The notes under the pieces were generated by a model. It saw only the letters and a list, made by a program, of their open reading frames with translations, made no database searches and was not told the DNA's origin. From the NCBI RefSeq assembly GCF_002095535.1, contig NZ_MLJI01000001.1, positions 815,604 to 879,603 of the forward strand: a stretch of DNA of 64,000 bases, read 5' to 3'. Position 1 is the first letter of the stretch. Each line of letters starts with the position of its first letter. Both the position numbers and the translations under genes were made by a program. The stretch is from Pantoea cypripedii (lineage in GTDB: Bacteria > Pseudomonadota > Gammaproteobacteria > Enterobacterales > Enterobacteriaceae). This document shows, in pieces, positions 49,683-60,383 of this stretch.

Positions 49683-50477
49683 ATGCAGCATCCGCACCAC
49701 CAGGAAACAACCTTTACGCTGGATAACGTCAGTTTTCGCGTGCCTGGGCGCACGCTGCTCCATCCGCTTTCTCTCACCTTCACGCCGGGCAAAGTGACGG
49801 CCCTGATCGGTCATAACGGCTCCGGCAAATCGACACTGCTGAAAATGCTCGGACGCCATCAGGCCGCGAGTGAAGGCCGTGTGTTGCTGAACGGTGCAGC
49901 GGTGGATCAGTGGGGCAGCAAGGATTTTGCCCGCCAGGTGGCCTATTTACCGCAGCAGTTACCGGCGGCAGAAGGGATGACGGTGCGTGAGCTGGTGGCG
50001 ATTGGGCGCTATCCGTGGCACGGGGCGCTGGGTCGTTATGGTCAGGAAGATCGCGACCGCGTGGAGGAAGCCATTGCGCTGGTAGGGCTGAAACCCTTTG
50101 CCGGGCGTCTGGTGGATAGCCTGTCAGGGGGGGAACGTCAGCGTGCCTGGCTGGCGATGCTGGTGGCGCAAAACAGCCGCTGTCTGTTGCTGGATGAACC
50201 CACTTCGGCGCTGGATATCGCCCATCAGGTGGAAGTGCTGGCGCTGATTCAGCGGCTCAGCCAGGAGCGTGGCTTGACGGTGATCGCGGTGTTGCATGAT
50301 ATCAATATGGCGGCGCGCTATTGCGACCAACTGGTGGCCTTACGTGGCGGCGAGATGATTGCCGAAGGTGGGCCAGAAGTGATCATGCAGGCTGATGTGC
50401 TGGGCAGCATTTACGGCATTCCGATGGGCATTCTGCCCCATCCGCAGGGCGGTGCGCCCGTCAGTTTCGTTTACTGA
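49683..50477 (+). CDS. fhuC: Ferric hydroxamate ABC transporter ATPase FhuC
   Basis: A 264-residue ATPase with Walker A IGHNGSGKSTLLKML, signature LSGGERQRAWLAML, Walker B LLLDEPTSALD and the switch His in VLHDINMAARYC. It energises uptake of hydroxamate siderophores through FhuB. It is 42 bp after fhuA and 8 bp before fhuD. Confidence 0.96.
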   Translation: MQHPHHQETTFTLDNVSFRVPGRTLLHPLSLTFTPGKVTALIGHNGSGKSTLLKMLGRHQAASEGRVLLNGAAVDQWGSKDFARQVAYLPQQLPAAEGMTVRELVAIGRYPWHGALGRYGQEDRDRVEEAIALVGLKPFAGRLVDSLSGGERQRAWLAMLVAQNSRCLLLDEPTSALDIAHQVEVLALIQRLSQERGLTVIAVLHDINMAARYCDQLVALRGGEMIAEGGPEVIMQADVLGSIYGIPMGILPHPQGGAPVSFVY

Positions 50478-50485
50478 GGCTGGTG

Positions 50486-51364
50486 ATGCTGGATATTTCT
50501 CGCCGTCGGCTGCTGGCGGCGCTGGCGTTATCGCCATTAATGAAAATGACGCCGTTACAGGCGGCGTTACCGGATACCCAGCGCATTCTGGCGCTGGAGT
50601 GGCTGCCGACCGAACTGCTGATGGCATTGGGCGTGGCCCCGCTGGGTGTTGCGGATATCTCCAACTATCGGGTGTGGGTAGGGGAACCGGCACTGCCTGC
50701 CGGGACGATTGATCTCGGCCTGCGTACTGAACCCAATCTGGAGCTGATGACTCAGCTCAATCCTTCTTTAATCCTGCATTCCAACGGCTATGGTCCTTCA
50801 GCGGCTACCCTGGCGCGCATCGCCCCTACTATGGGCTTTGATCTGAACAGTGGCGATGGCAAACCGCTCAGCACCGCACGCAAGTCATTGCATGAACTCG
50901 GGGCGCGTATTGGCCGTGAAGCGCAGGCGGTGCGACATTTGCAGTACGTTGATGGCGTGCTGGCGGCGGCGCGTGAACGCCTCAAACCCTGGGCAGGGCG
51001 ACCGATCCTGTTGATGTCGATCCTCGATAGCCGTCATGCGATTACCTTTGGTAAAGGCAGCCTGTTTCTTGAGGTGATGGAACAGCTGGGACTGCAAAGC
51101 GCCTGGCAGGGCGAAACCAACTTCTGGGGCAGTGCGGTGATTGGTATTGAGCGACTGGCTGCCGTGGGTGATGTGCCGGTGATTTGCTTTGATCACGATA
51201 ATGAATTGCAGATGCAGGAGATGATGGCAACGGCGCTCTGGCAGGCGCTGCCGTTTGTGCGCGCCGGGCATTTTCAGCGTGTGCCTGCCGTCTGGTATTA
51301 CGGTGCCACCTGGTCGGCACTGAAATTTGTCCGCGTGCTGGAACACGCGCTGGAGTCGCACTGA
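50486..51364 (+). CDS. fhuD: Ferric hydroxamate-binding periplasmic protein FhuD
   Basis: 292 residues from the ATG at 50486, with GAGG six bases upstream; a GTG three bases earlier is too close. The signal MLDISRRRLLAALALSPLMK has twin Arg, as in E. coli FhuD. The mature protein has the helical-backbone binding-protein pattern (ILALEWLPTELLMALG, NLELMTQLNPSLIL). It carries ferrichrome-type siderophores from FhuA to FhuB. Its stop overlaps the fhuB start by 1 base. Confidence 0.95.
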   Translation: MLDISRRRLLAALALSPLMKMTPLQAALPDTQRILALEWLPTELLMALGVAPLGVADISNYRVWVGEPALPAGTIDLGLRTEPNLELMTQLNPSLILHSNGYGPSAATLARIAPTMGFDLNSGDGKPLSTARKSLHELGARIGREAQAVRHLQYVDGVLAAARERLKPWAGRPILLMSILDSRHAITFGKGSLFLEVMEQLGLQSAWQGETNFWGSAVIGIERLAAVGDVPVICFDHDNELQMQEMMATALWQALPFVRAGHFQRVPAVWYYGATWSALKFVRVLEHALESH

Positions 51365-53343
51365 TGCGCAATCGTCTCTTTCCCGTCGCGCTCTTAAGTG
51401 CCTTATTTCTGCTGGCGCTGGCGTTAACCCTCGTTAACCTGCGCCAGGCGTTGCCGATGGCCGAGTGGGCGCAGGCGTTTGTCGCGCCGGACGTTAACAA
51501 TATCCAGCAGGTGGTGTTCCATCACAGCTTACTGTCGCGCCTCGCGCTGGCGCTGCTGGTGGGAGCCGGACTGGGGCTGGCGGGGTTGCTGTTTCAGCAG
51601 GTGCTGCGTAACCCGCTGGCGGAACCTACAACTTTAGGTGTCTCTTCCGGTGCCCAGCTTGGCATCACGGTCGCTACCCTGTGGCAGTTGCCCGGCGGTG
51701 CGCTGACGCAGCAATTTGCTGCGATGGGCGGGGCGGTGGTGGTGGGTATTCTGGTGTTTGGCGTGGCCTGGGGCAAACGCCTGTCGCCAGTGACGCTGAT
51801 TCTTGCCGGGCTGGTGCTCAGCCTGTATGCCGGTGCAGTCAACCAGATCTTTGCCATCTTCAACCACGACCAATTGCAGAACATGTTTCTGTGGAGTACC
51901 GGCGCGCTGAACCAGCTGGATGGGCGCAACGTGGCCTTGTTATGGCCGCGTCTGCTGCTGGCCTTTATGCTGGCGCTGGCGTTGCTGCGTCCGCTTACCC
52001 TGATGGGGCTGGATGATGGGGTTGCCAAAAATCTCGGACTGGCGCTGTCGCTGGCGCGGGTGGCTACCCTGGCGCTGGCGATTCTGCTTAGTGCTCAACT
52101 GGTCAACGTGGCGGGCATTATCGGTTTTATTGGCTTGTTTGCTCCGCTGCTGGCGAAGATGCTGGGCGGTCGCCGTCTGCTGAGCCGGATGCTGCTGGCG
52201 CCGTTGATTGGTGCGTTGCTGCTGTGGCTGGCGGATCAATGCGTGTTGTGGCTGACAACGCACTGGCGTGAAGTTTCTACTGGCACGGCGACGGCGCTGA
52301 TTGGCGTGCCGATTCTGCTGTGGCTGCTGCCGCGTCTGCGCACCGGCTCGGTGCCTCCGCCGCTGAATCAGGGTGACAAAGCTCCGGCTGAACGTCAGGC
52401 GGTGGCGCGCTGGTGCCTGTCTGGCTTGCTGATACTGGCGTTGCTGGCAGTGATCGGCGTGACCTTTGGCCGCGATGCGCACGGCTGGGCGTGGGTGAGC
52501 GGCGATATGCTGCATCAGCTGCTGCCGTGGCGTGCGCCGCGTGTGCTGGCAGCGCTGGTGGTCGGGCTGATGCTCGGGGTGGCCGGTGCGCTGATTCAGC
52601 GCTTAACCGGCAATCCAATGGCCAGCCCGGAAGTGCTGGGGATCAGTTCCGGTGCTGCCTGCGGCGTGGTGGTGATGATGTTTTTCGTGCCGGGCAATGC
52701 AGTTGCCTGGCTGCTGCCCGCCGGTGCGCTGGGTGCGGCAGTGACCTTGCTGACCATTATGCTGGTGGCCAGTCGCGGCGGCTTTTCGCCGGAACGCATG
52801 CTGCTGGCGGGGATGGCGCTTAACAGTGCCTTCGTCACCTTGCTGATGTTGCTCATGGCGAGCGGCGATCCGCGTATGGGCGGACTGCTGAGCTGGATCT
52901 CGGGGTCCACCTACAACATTACGATGCAGCAGGCGCTGCAAAGCGCGGTGTGTGGCGTGGTGCTGGTGGCGCTGGCACCGCTGGCGAGTCGCTGGCTGAC
53001 GTTACTACCACTGGGCAGCGCCACGGCGCGTTCGGCGGGCATGGCGCTGACCTCATCGCGTCTGGCGTTGCTATTGCTGGCTGCGGCGCTAACGGCTACC
53101 GCTACCTTAACCATCGGGCCGTTAAGTTTTGTTGGTTTGATGGCACCGCATATCGTGCGCATGCTGGGTTTCCGCCGCGCCTTACCGCAGCTGTTAATGG
53201 CGGGGCTGCTGGGGGCGGGGTTGATGGTGTTTGCTGACTGGTGCGGGCGTATGCTGGCGTTTCCGGATCAAATCCCGGCCGGATTGATGGCGACCTTCTT
53301 TGGCGCGCCGTATTTTATCTGGCTACTGCGACGGGCGCGATAA
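51364..53343 (+). CDS. fhuB: Ferric hydroxamate permease FhuB (double-length)
   Basis: A 659-residue fused permease of two FecCD-type halves, about 20 membrane segments. Each half has the NPLAEPTTLGVSSGAQLG / NPMASPEVLGISSGAACG motif (near residues 80 and 418) and the FhuC-contact Gly-rich loop (GFIGLFAPLLAKMLGG; SFVGLMAPHIVRMLGF). It imports ferric hydroxamates across the inner membrane. It is translationally coupled to fhuD. Confidence 0.96.
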   Translation: MRNRLFPVALLSALFLLALALTLVNLRQALPMAEWAQAFVAPDVNNIQQVVFHHSLLSRLALALLVGAGLGLAGLLFQQVLRNPLAEPTTLGVSSGAQLGITVATLWQLPGGALTQQFAAMGGAVVVGILVFGVAWGKRLSPVTLILAGLVLSLYAGAVNQIFAIFNHDQLQNMFLWSTGALNQLDGRNVALLWPRLLLAFMLALALLRPLTLMGLDDGVAKNLGLALSLARVATLALAILLSAQLVNVAGIIGFIGLFAPLLAKMLGGRRLLSRMLLAPLIGALLLWLADQCVLWLTTHWREVSTGTATALIGVPILLWLLPRLRTGSVPPPLNQGDKAPAERQAVARWCLSGLLILALLAVIGVTFGRDAHGWAWVSGDMLHQLLPWRAPRVLAALVVGLMLGVAGALIQRLTGNPMASPEVLGISSGAACGVVVMMFFVPGNAVAWLLPAGALGAAVTLLTIMLVASRGGFSPERMLLAGMALNSAFVTLLMLLMASGDPRMGGLLSWISGSTYNITMQQALQSAVCGVVLVALAPLASRWLTLLPLGSATARSAGMALTSSRLALLLLAAALTATATLTIGPLSFVGLMAPHIVRMLGFRRALPQLLMAGLLGAGLMVFADWCGRMLAFPDQIPAGLMATFFGAPYFIWLLRRAR

Positions 53344-53346
53344 GAG

Positions 53347-53368
53347 CAGGGCACCGAACGGTGCCCTG
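53347..53368. terminator. Terminator between fhuB and hemL
   Basis: CAGGGCACCG pairs with CGGTGCCCTG over 10 bp around 2 bases, between two convergent stop codons. The T-run on the plus strand is short (TTTG). Confidence 0.75.
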
Positions 53369-53373
53369 TTTGA

Positions 53374-54654
53374 TTACAGCTGCGCGAAGCAGCGGCGTGC
53401 CGCATCAATGGTACGCTGAATATCTTCCTGGCTGTGTGCCAGCGACATAAAGCCCGCTTCGAACGCGGAAGGCGCCAGGTAAACGCCTTCTTCCAGCATC
53501 AGATGGAAGAAACGTTTGAAGCGCTCCACATCACACTGGGTGACGTCCTGATAGCAGGTCACGCTGTCGGCTGCGGTAAAGAACAGGCCAAACATGCCGC
53601 CCACATGGTTGATCACCAGCGGGATGTTTTCCTCTTTCGCCGCCGCCAGCAGACCCTCAGACAACTGGGTGGTCAGCTCGGTCAGGGTTTCATGGGTGCC
53701 AGGCTGGGCAATCTGCGACAGGCAGGCAAAACCTGCCGCCATGGCAATCGGGTTACCGGACAGGGTGCCCGCCTGGTAAACCGGGCCAGTCGGTGCCAGT
53801 GCTGCCATCACATCACGACGGCCACCAAAGGCACCCACCGGCATACCGCCGCCGATGATTTTACCGAGGCAGGTCAGATCCGGGGTGACATCGTAATACG
53901 CCTGAGCACCACCGAGAGCGACACGGAAACCGGTCATCACTTCGTCAATAATCAGCAGCGCGCCAAACTCATCGCATAGCGCACGCAGGCCTGGCAGGAA
54001 GTCCGGCTGCGGTGGAATGCAGTTCATGTTACCCGCTACCGGCTCAACGATGATGCAGGCGATATCCTCGGGATATTGCTCGAACGCGCTGCGCACGGTG
54101 GACAAATCGTTGTAAGTGCAGGTCAGGGTATGTTTGGCGAAATCAGCTGGCACGCCTGGGGAGTTCGGCTGGCCAAGGGTCAGTGCGCCGGAACCGGCTT
54201 TCACCAGCAGGCAGTCGGCATGGCCGTGGTAGCAGCCTTCAAATTTGATAATCTTGTCGCGATGGGTGAAACCACGTGCCAGGCGAATCGCGCTCATGGT
54301 GGCTTCGGTGCCGGAGTTGACCATGCGCACCATATCCATGCTCGGCACCAGCTCGCAAACCAGCTGCGCCATTTTGACTTCCATCTCGGTCGGCGCACCA
54401 AAGCTCAGGCCACGCGAGGCAGCTTCAATCACCGCGTTACGGATGGTGGCGTTGTTGTGACCGAGCACCATCGGACCCCATGATCCGACATAGTCGATAT
54501 AGGCTTTGCCGTCGGCATCATACAGGTAAGCGCCATCAGCGCGTTCAATGAACAGCGGCACGCCGCCCACACCGGTAAATGCACGTACCGGGGAGTTCAC
54601 ACCGCCAGGGATCAGGCGCTGTGCTTCGGCATACAGGTTTTCTGACTTACTCAT
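53374..54654 (-). CDS. hemL: Glutamate-1-semialdehyde 2,1-aminomutase HemL
   Basis: 426 residues from the ATG at 54654, the exact E. coli length, with GGAG eight bases before it; 13 further in-frame residues upstream are not family-like. PLP Lys265 is in [17 protein letters not shown]; the motif [17 protein letters not shown] is present. It makes 5-aminolevulinate for haem. In E. coli clcA lies between hemL and erpA; it is missing here. Confidence 0.98.
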   Translation of the reverse strand: MSKSENLYAEAQRLIPGGVNSPVRAFTGVGGVPLFIERADGAYLYDADGKAYIDYVGSWGPMVLGHNNATIRNAVIEAASRGLSFGAPTEMEVKMAQLVCELVPSMDMVRMVNSGTEATMSAIRLARGFTHRDKIIKFEGCYHGHADCLLVKAGSGALTLGQPNSPGVPADFAKHTLTCTYNDLSTVRSAFEQYPEDIACIIVEPVAGNMNCIPPQPDFLPGLRALCDEFGALLIIDEVMTGFRVALGGAQAYYDVTPDLTCLGKIIGGGMPVGAFGGRRDVMAALAPTGPVYQAGTLSGNPIAMAAGFACLSQIAQPGTHETLTELTTQLSEGLLAAAKEENIPLVINHVGGMFGLFFTAADSVTCYQDVTQCDVERFKRFFHLMLEEGVYLAPSAFEAGFMSLAHSQEDIQRTIDAARRCFAQL

Positions 54655-54875
54655 TCTTCGGCTCCGGCTGTGTCTTAGAAAAACTCGCGCCATTCTACGG
54701 GAAGATAGCGGTCAGGTGAAAGGCACCCGGGCGCTAAAGCCGCCATGTGGCTATACTTTAAAGCATAACAGGCGGCACGCAGTGCGAAGGGCAACACTTG
54801 ATTGCACTCAGCGGCTGGCAGATAATAGCGTGATTGAGGTCGTTTTCTGACCTGGACGTTTACCCGGAGTAAAAC

Positions 54876-55223
54876 ATGAGTGACGATGTAGCAGCACTGC
54901 CTTTGCAATTCACCGATGCAGCAGCCAAAAAAGTGAAAAATCTGATCGCGGATGAAGAAAACCCGGATCTGAAATTGCGTGTTTACATCACCGGCGGCGG
55001 CTGTAGCGGCTTCCAATACGGTTTCACTTTTGACGATCAAATGAATGACGGCGACATGACCATCGAGAAACAAGGCGTGGCGCTGGTGGTGGATCCGATG
55101 AGCCTGCAATATCTGGTGGGTGGTTCGGTTGACTACACCGAAGGGCTGGAAGGCTCACGTTTTATCGTGACCAACCCGAATGCCAAAACTACCTGCGGTT
55201 GCGGTTCTTCCTTCAGTATCTGA
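54876..55223 (+). CDS. erpA: Iron-sulfur cluster insertion protein ErpA
   Basis: A 115-residue A-type carrier (114 in E. coli). The three cluster ligands are Cys43 ([11 protein letters not shown]), Cys107 and Cys109 ([11 protein letters not shown]). It delivers [4Fe-4S] clusters to targets such as IspG and IspH and is essential in E. coli under aerobic growth. CCGGAG precedes the ATG. Confidence 0.98.
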   Translation: MSDDVAALPLQFTDAAAKKVKNLIADEENPDLKLRVYITGGGCSGFQYGFTFDDQMNDGDMTIEKQGVALVVDPMSLQYLVGGSVDYTEGLEGSRFIVTNPNAKTTCGCGSSFSI

Positions 55224-55228
55224 TTTAT

Positions 55229-55251
55229 CAGGCCGCCGTTCTGGCGGCCTG
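55229..55251 (+). terminator. Hairpin after erpA
   Basis: CAGGCCGCC and GGCGGCCTG pair over 9 bp around a 5-nt loop. The T content after it is poor (TTACC), so termination may be partial. It abuts the stop codon of the convergent small gene. Confidence 0.6.
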
Positions 55252-55503
55252 TTACCACTCTATCGTAACTAATCGTGACGTTTCGTGGCGCATCGCGTCG
55301 CGCGGCAATGTGCTTTGCGTAATACGTGGCTGGGCGCTGAAATGGCGGCCACAATCTACTGCAGGCAGCGATTGAATACCGGGGCGTGAAATATCACAGC
55401 GGGAGAAAATAGTCAGCGTAGCGACGATAGAGCCGGTGGTGGTGGCCGCACCGATGGGTACAGCGATCACAAGCCCTATGGCCAGCAGCAGAGCTCTGGT
55501 CAT
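55252..55503 (-). CDS. Small exported protein of unknown function
   Basis: 83 residues from the ATG at 55503, with AGGAAA seven bases upstream. A signal peptide (MTRALLLAIGLVIAVPIGAA) is clear, with cleavage likely near Ala20. The mature part has two cysteines (FSRCDIS and AVDCGRH), suited to one disulfide, and ends with SRLVTIEW. The pattern SIVATLTIFSRCDI...VDCG faintly recalls a small fimbrial or SCPU-like beta domain, but I do not recognise the family. It replaces yadS of the E. coli order, between erpA and btuF. Confidence 0.65.
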   Translation of the reverse strand: MTRALLLAIGLVIAVPIGAATTTGSIVATLTIFSRCDISRPGIQSLPAVDCGRHFSAQPRITQSTLPRDAMRHETSRLVTIEW

Positions 55504-55608
55504 ATTGATTTCCTGGTGTTTTAAAATTGCGCTTAGCGCAAAAAGGGCACAGAGCATACATGGCTGCTGTGCTTTGTTACCTGATTAACGACAATCTTTG
55601 GTGATTCT

Positions 55609-56421
55609 TTAATCGTTTTTGGTACTGATTTTCGCCGGATGCAGTGCTGCGCACAGCTGCCGGGCAGCCTGCAGCATACGTGGACCCGGTCGGCTTAGCC
55701 AGTCATCATTAAGTGCGATGACCGGCACCTGTAACTGCGGCTGCCAGTACTGCCCGATAGCGCTGGCCTGCGCGGCAGTACCACCCATCACAATTGCCTG
55801 GGGATGACGTGCCAGGACCTGTTCGCGACTCACCTGCGGCCAGCTCACCGTGCTATCGGCAAAGATATTACGGCCTCCGCACAATTCGATGACTTCATTT
55901 TGTAAGGTGTTGCGGGCGGCGGTGAACAGCGGCTGCTGACCAAACTGCAAAAACACCCGCACAGGTTGCTGTGCCTGATACTGCTGGCGCAATTGCGCTT
56001 CCTGGCTGCGCAGTGCCTGGGCGGCATCACGCGCCTGCTGCGGATGTGGGCTCCAGCGTTGCAGTGACGCCAGCGCATCAATCATCTGATCAAGGGTTTG
56101 CGGATCGATCCACTCTACCTTAATGCCTAAGCGTTGCAGTTGATCAATTTGCCGCTGCGGATTGCCACCACGCCACGCGAGCACCACATCCGGTTTGAGC
56201 TGCACAATGCGTTCAATGCGGATGCCCTGCCAATTCGCCACCTGCTCCAGCGATTTGGCACCGGCCGGGTAATCCGACCAGGCGCTCACCGCCACTGGCG
56301 TGATACCGGCGGCAAATGCCAGTTCCGTCAGATGCGGGGCAAGGGTAATAACGCGTGGCGTGGCAGCCAGCAGGCTGCTGCAAAACAGCAGCAGCCCGGC
56401 CAGCCAGAACGATTTAGCCAC
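55609..56421 (-). CDS. btuF: Vitamin B12-binding periplasmic protein BtuF
   Basis: A 270-residue class III binding protein. The signal peptide ends at LLAA; the mature N terminus [19 protein letters not shown] and [17 protein letters not shown] match BtuF, and [15 protein letters not shown] too. It hands cobalamin to BtuCD. Its start overlaps the mtnN stop by 8 bp, as in E. coli, where the pair is co-transcribed. Confidence 0.94.
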   Translation of the reverse strand: MAKSFWLAGLLLFCSSLLAATPRVITLAPHLTELAFAAGITPVAVSAWSDYPAGAKSLEQVANWQGIRIERIVQLKPDVVLAWRGGNPQRQIDQLQRLGIKVEWIDPQTLDQMIDALASLQRWSPHPQQARDAAQALRSQEAQLRQQYQAQQPVRVFLQFGQQPLFTAARNTLQNEVIELCGGRNIFADSTVSWPQVSREQVLARHPQAIVMGGTAAQASAIGQYWQPQLQVPVIALNDDWLSRPGPRMLQAARQLCAALHPAKISTKND

Positions 56422-57112
56422 GTGCCAGCTGTGCCAGCAGGTTTTCCACCATCAGGGAAGATTGCTTCGCGGCAACGCTGAGGAATTCATCAAAGCTGAG
56501 ATGCGATTCCTGATCGGCGACATCAGAGATGGCGCGAACCACCACGAAAGGTACTTTGAACTGGTGGCATACGTGACCGATCGCGGTGGCTTCCATTTCG
56601 ACGGCAATCGCCTGCGGGAAGGTGCTGCGAATGCGCGCCAGCGGTGCGGCACCATTAATAAAGGCATCGCCACTGACCACCAGGCCACGTACCGCATTGA
56701 GATCCAGCTGTTTGATCACCTGCTCAGCCGCGGCAATCAGTTTTTCGTCGGCTACGAAAGCCGCCGGGCAATCGGCCATCTGGCCTGGCTCATAACCAAA
56801 AGCGGTCACATCGGCATCGTGATAACGCACCTCGTCAGAAACCACGATATCGCCGACTTTCAGGGTCGGAGCCAGACCACCGGCGGAACCGGTGTTGATC
56901 ACCACATCCGGCTTGCACAGCTCCAGCAGCAGCGTGGTGCCGAGAGCGGCGGCGGTTTTACCAATGCCCGATTTCAGCAGGGCAACCTCAACACCATTCA
57001 GCGTGCCAGTGTAAATTTCGCACCCGGCCAGCGTCAGCGTCTGACGGTTTTCAATTTTGTCACGCAGCAGGGTAACTTCCTGCTCCATCGCGCCAATAAT
57101 GCCTGCTTTCAT
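56414..57112 (-). CDS. mtnN: 5'-methylthioadenosine/S-adenosylhomocysteine nucleosidase MtnN
   Basis: A 232-residue nucleosidase, the E. coli length. [20 protein letters not shown] at the N terminus, [20 protein letters not shown], the catalytic Glu in [13 protein letters not shown] and Asp in [10 protein letters not shown] are present. It recycles adenine from methylthioadenosine (a by-product of the SpeE reaction in this same window) and S-adenosylhomocysteine. Confidence 0.97.
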   Translation of the reverse strand: MKAGIIGAMEQEVTLLRDKIENRQTLTLAGCEIYTGTLNGVEVALLKSGIGKTAAALGTTLLLELCKPDVVINTGSAGGLAPTLKVGDIVVSDEVRYHDADVTAFGYEPGQMADCPAAFVADEKLIAAAEQVIKQLDLNAVRGLVVSGDAFINGAAPLARIRSTFPQAIAVEMEATAIGHVCHQFKVPFVVVRAISDVADQESHLSFDEFLSVAAKQSSLMVENLLAQLARG

Positions 57113-57211
57113 AAAAGAGTCTCGCTAATGTTGTGGATGTAAACGGCAAAAGTGAGGCATAGTCTAACATGGCTGTCAGAGGAAGAATTCACGAAAAAAT
57201 AAGGGGTAATT

Positions 57212-58705
57212 ATGGCGACGATCAATTTCAGGAAGAAGATCAGCTTCACCCGACCCTATACCAGCCGCAAAGATCCCGAAGGGGAATACTTTATTACCCG
57301 TCATTTTGAGAGCGATCGCGGACGCATTATTAATTCCGCCGCCATCCGCCGTCTGCAACAAAAAACCCAGGTCTTTCCGCTGGAGCGCAATGCGGCAGTG
57401 CGCTCGCGTCTGACCCATTCGCTGGAAGTGCAGCAAACCGGGCGCTATATCGCTAAAGAGATCCTGCAAACCCTGAAAACGCAGGGTGGCGGGCTGGCAA
57501 AATACGGCCTGGATGAACTGGAAGGCGCATTTGAAAGCCTGATCGAGATGGCTTGCCTGCTGCACGATGTGGGAAATCCGCCTTTTGGTCACTTCGGTGA
57601 GGCGGCGATCAATGACTGGTTCGATGACAATTTGCCTGCCGAGCTGGTTGATCCGCTGGTGGCGGGTGTCGAAGATGATGCGCAACGTGTCGCTTTTGAC
57701 CAGCTGAATGCAATGATTCGTCAGGATTTGTGCCATTTCGAGGGCAATGCGCAGGCGATTCGCATGGTCCATACCTTGCTGCAACTGAACCTCAGTTATG
57801 CTCAGGTGGCCTGTATTTTGAAATATACCGCCCCCGCCTGGTGGCAGGGAGATAAACCGGCTGAGTTCAGCGTATTAATGAAAAAGCCGGGTTTTTATTT
57901 ATCAGAGCGGGAATATGTCGCTAATCTTCGCGTGGCGACCGATATAAAAGAACATCATCGTTATCCGCTGACCTGGATAATGGAAGCTGCCGATGATATC
58001 TCTTATTGCATCGCCGATCTGGACGACGCAGTAGAGAAAGACATCTTCAATGTCGATACCTTATATGATTATTTGTCGAAAGCCTGGGGTGTGGTGAAAC
58101 CGGGGGATGCGTTCAGTCGTACCATTGGTGAGGCCTGGAAAGATGCCTGCCAGAAAAAATGGCGTACTAAAGGCGACCAGTTTTTTATGTCGTTACGCGT
58201 CAACGTACAAAACGTGTTAGTCAGCCATGCGGTACGGCGCTTTATCGATAACTTACCGGCTATTTTTACAGGTAATTTTAACCACGCCTTGCTGGAAGAT
58301 GATGGTGAAGAGGGGCGTCTGCTGATGTTATTTAAGACGGTCGCTCGCCAGCAGGTGTTTAATCATCCGGAAGTCGAACAGCTGGAATTACAAGGCTATC
58401 GTGTGATTAAAGGGTTACTGGAAATTTATCAGTCATTAATGCAGCTGGATTATGAACAGTTCACCACGCTGATGAATGATGATTTCTTAGCCAGACACCC
58501 AATTGAAACGCGTCTGTTTCATAAACTTTCTGGCAAACATCGCAAAGCGTATCAACAATCAATGCGTGCTTTGATCGTCGAACATAAATATGAGCGCCTG
58601 CTGTGGGAACGCTATTATCGTTCACGTCTTATTCAGGACTATATCAGTGGTATGACCGATCTTTATGCCTGGGATGAGTACCGTCGTTTGATGGCGGTGG
58701 AATAA
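57212..58705 (+). CDS. dgt: Deoxyguanosinetriphosphate triphosphohydrolase Dgt
   Basis: A 497-residue HD-domain enzyme (505 in E. coli) that hydrolyses dGTP to deoxyguanosine and triphosphate. The metal-binding HD motif is in [16 protein letters not shown]; the first His in [16 protein letters not shown]; and a later Asp in [20 protein letters not shown]. It is divergent from mtnN with a 99-bp gap. Confidence 0.96.
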   Translation: MATINFRKKISFTRPYTSRKDPEGEYFITRHFESDRGRIINSAAIRRLQQKTQVFPLERNAAVRSRLTHSLEVQQTGRYIAKEILQTLKTQGGGLAKYGLDELEGAFESLIEMACLLHDVGNPPFGHFGEAAINDWFDDNLPAELVDPLVAGVEDDAQRVAFDQLNAMIRQDLCHFEGNAQAIRMVHTLLQLNLSYAQVACILKYTAPAWWQGDKPAEFSVLMKKPGFYLSEREYVANLRVATDIKEHHRYPLTWIMEAADDISYCIADLDDAVEKDIFNVDTLYDYLSKAWGVVKPGDAFSRTIGEAWKDACQKKWRTKGDQFFMSLRVNVQNVLVSHAVRRFIDNLPAIFTGNFNHALLEDDGEEGRLLMLFKTVARQQVFNHPEVEQLELQGYRVIKGLLEIYQSLMQLDYEQFTTLMNDDFLARHPIETRLFHKLSGKHRKAYQQSMRALIVEHKYERLLWERYYRSRLIQDYISGMTDLYAWDEYRRLMAVE

Positions 58706-58759
58706 GCGAAGATTTGTAAAGAAGAGGAATAATTTTTACTTTTACCCAAAACTTTATCA

Positions 58760-58787
58760 GGAACTTCGCGTTTACAATTTAATCTCA
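58760..58787 (+). promoter_or_regulatory. Sigma-E-type promoter of degP
   Basis: GGAACTT (58760-58766), a 16-bp spacer, then TCTCA (58783-58787). The -35 is a perfect sigma-E element and is the same as in E. coli degP; the -10 differs from TCTGA by one base. It lies 60 bp before the degP start. Confidence 0.85.
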
Positions 58788-58847
58788 TCATCACGACCAC
58801 AGCAATGGTAATGGTCCGGACGTAAATCTTATATGAGACACAGATGA

Positions 58848-60287
58848 ATGAAAAAAAGCACATTAACGTTAAGTGCGCTGGCACTTAGTCTGGGCATGGC
58901 GTTCAGCCCTGTCAGTGTTTTCGCGGCGGAGACAGCTTCCTCCTCCAGTCAACAACTGCCCAGCCTTGCACCAATGCTGGAAAAAGTGATGCCCTCGGTG
59001 GTGAGTATCAGCGTGGAAGGCAGTACGACGGTGAAGACCCCGCGCATGCCGCAGCAATTCCAGCAGTTCTTTGGTGATAACTCACCGTTCTGCCAGGACG
59101 GTTCGCCGTTCCAGAGTTCACCGATGTGTCAGGGCGGTGGCGGCGATAACAGTGGCGGCGGTAGCGACACGCAGCAGGAGAAATTCCGTGCGCTTGGTTC
59201 TGGCGTGGTGATCAATGCGGATAAAGGCTACGTGGTCACCAACAACCATGTGGTTGAAAACGCGACGAAAATCCAGGTGCAGCTGAGTGATGGCCGTCGC
59301 TACGACGCGAAGGTGATCGGTAAAGATCCGCAGTCGGATATTGCGTTGATCCAGCTGCAAGACGCGAAAAACCTGACGGCGATTAAGATTGCCGATTCCG
59401 ACAACCTGCGCGTTGGTGATTACACCGTCGCCATCGGTAACCCGTATGGCCTCGGCGAAACCGTCACCTCGGGCATTGTTTCGGCGCTGGGTCGTAGTGG
59501 CCTGAATGTCGAAAACTATGAAAACTTCATCCAGACGGATGCCGCGATCAACCGGGGTAACTCGGGTGGTGCACTGGTGAACCTTAACGGTGAACTGATC
59601 GGTATCAATACCGCGATTCTGGCACCGGACGGCGGCAACATCGGTATCGGTTTTGCTATCCCGAGTAACATGGTGAAAAACCTCAGCGCGCAGATGGTGG
59701 AATACGGCCAGGTGAAACGCGGCGAGCTGGGGATTATGGGCACCGAGCTGAACTCCGAGCTGGCAAAAGCGATGAAAGTCGATGCGCAGCGCGGGGCGTT
59801 TGTCAGCCAGGTGCTGCCAAATTCAGCGGCGGCGAAAGCCGGTATCAAAGCGGGTGACGTCGTGGTTTCCATGAACGGTAAACCGCTGACCAGCTTCTCT
59901 GCGCTGCGTGCGGAAGTCGGTTCGCTGCCGGTGGGCACCAAACTGCAACTGGGTCTGCTGCGTGACGGCAAACCGGTGAGTGTCACCGTCGAGTTGCAGC
60001 AGAGCACCCAGGATAAAGTGCAGTCAGCCACGATCTACACCGGCATTGAAGGTGCGGACCTGAGCAATATCGACAGCAATGGCCAGAAAGGCGTGCGTGT
60101 TGATAGTGTGAAACCGGGTAGTGCGGCAGCGCGCATCGGCCTGAAAAAAGGCGATGTGATCCTCGGTGTGAACCAGCAGGCCGTGGCGAATCTGGGCGAA
60201 TTACGCAAGATCCTCGATACCAAACCGTCGGTTCTGGCGTTGAATGTACAGCGCGGCGACAGCAGCCTGTACCTCCTGATGCAGTAA
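58848..60287 (+). CDS. degP: Periplasmic serine protease/chaperone DegP
   Basis: A 479-residue HtrA protein. The signal peptide ends near SVFA. The catalytic triad is His134 (TNNHVVEN), Asp164 (QSDIALIQL) and Ser239 (RGNSGGALVN). Two PDZ domains follow (GIMGTELN..., then KGVRVDSVKPGSAAARIGLK). The LA loop carries Cys82 and Cys94, Gly-rich. It degrades or holds misfolded envelope proteins. Regulation by sigma-E is shown by the promoter at 58760. Confidence 0.97.
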   Translation: MKKSTLTLSALALSLGMAFSPVSVFAAETASSSSQQLPSLAPMLEKVMPSVVSISVEGSTTVKTPRMPQQFQQFFGDNSPFCQDGSPFQSSPMCQGGGGDNSGGGSDTQQEKFRALGSGVVINADKGYVVTNNHVVENATKIQVQLSDGRRYDAKVIGKDPQSDIALIQLQDAKNLTAIKIADSDNLRVGDYTVAIGNPYGLGETVTSGIVSALGRSGLNVENYENFIQTDAAINRGNSGGALVNLNGELIGINTAILAPDGGNIGIGFAIPSNMVKNLSAQMVEYGQVKRGELGIMGTELNSELAKAMKVDAQRGAFVSQVLPNSAAAKAGIKAGDVVVSMNGKPLTSFSALRAEVGSLPVGTKLQLGLLRDGKPVSVTVELQQSTQDKVQSATIYTGIEGADLSNIDSNGQKGVRVDSVKPGSAAARIGLKKGDVILGVNQQAVANLGELRKILDTKPSVLALNVQRGDSSLYLLMQ

Positions 60288-60305
60288 TCTCTGTAGCGTT
60301 AACTC

Positions 60306-60332
60306 AAGGCGGACTTCGGTCCGCCTTTTTTT
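60306..60332 (+). terminator. Rho-independent terminator of degP
   Basis: AAGGCGGAC pairs with GTCCGCCTT around a stable TTCG tetraloop and is followed by Ts. Confidence 0.95.
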
Positions 60333-60383
60333 GTGGTCACAGATGTGACCTCTCCCGCAATTCCCGCATTCTCTATCCGGCTA

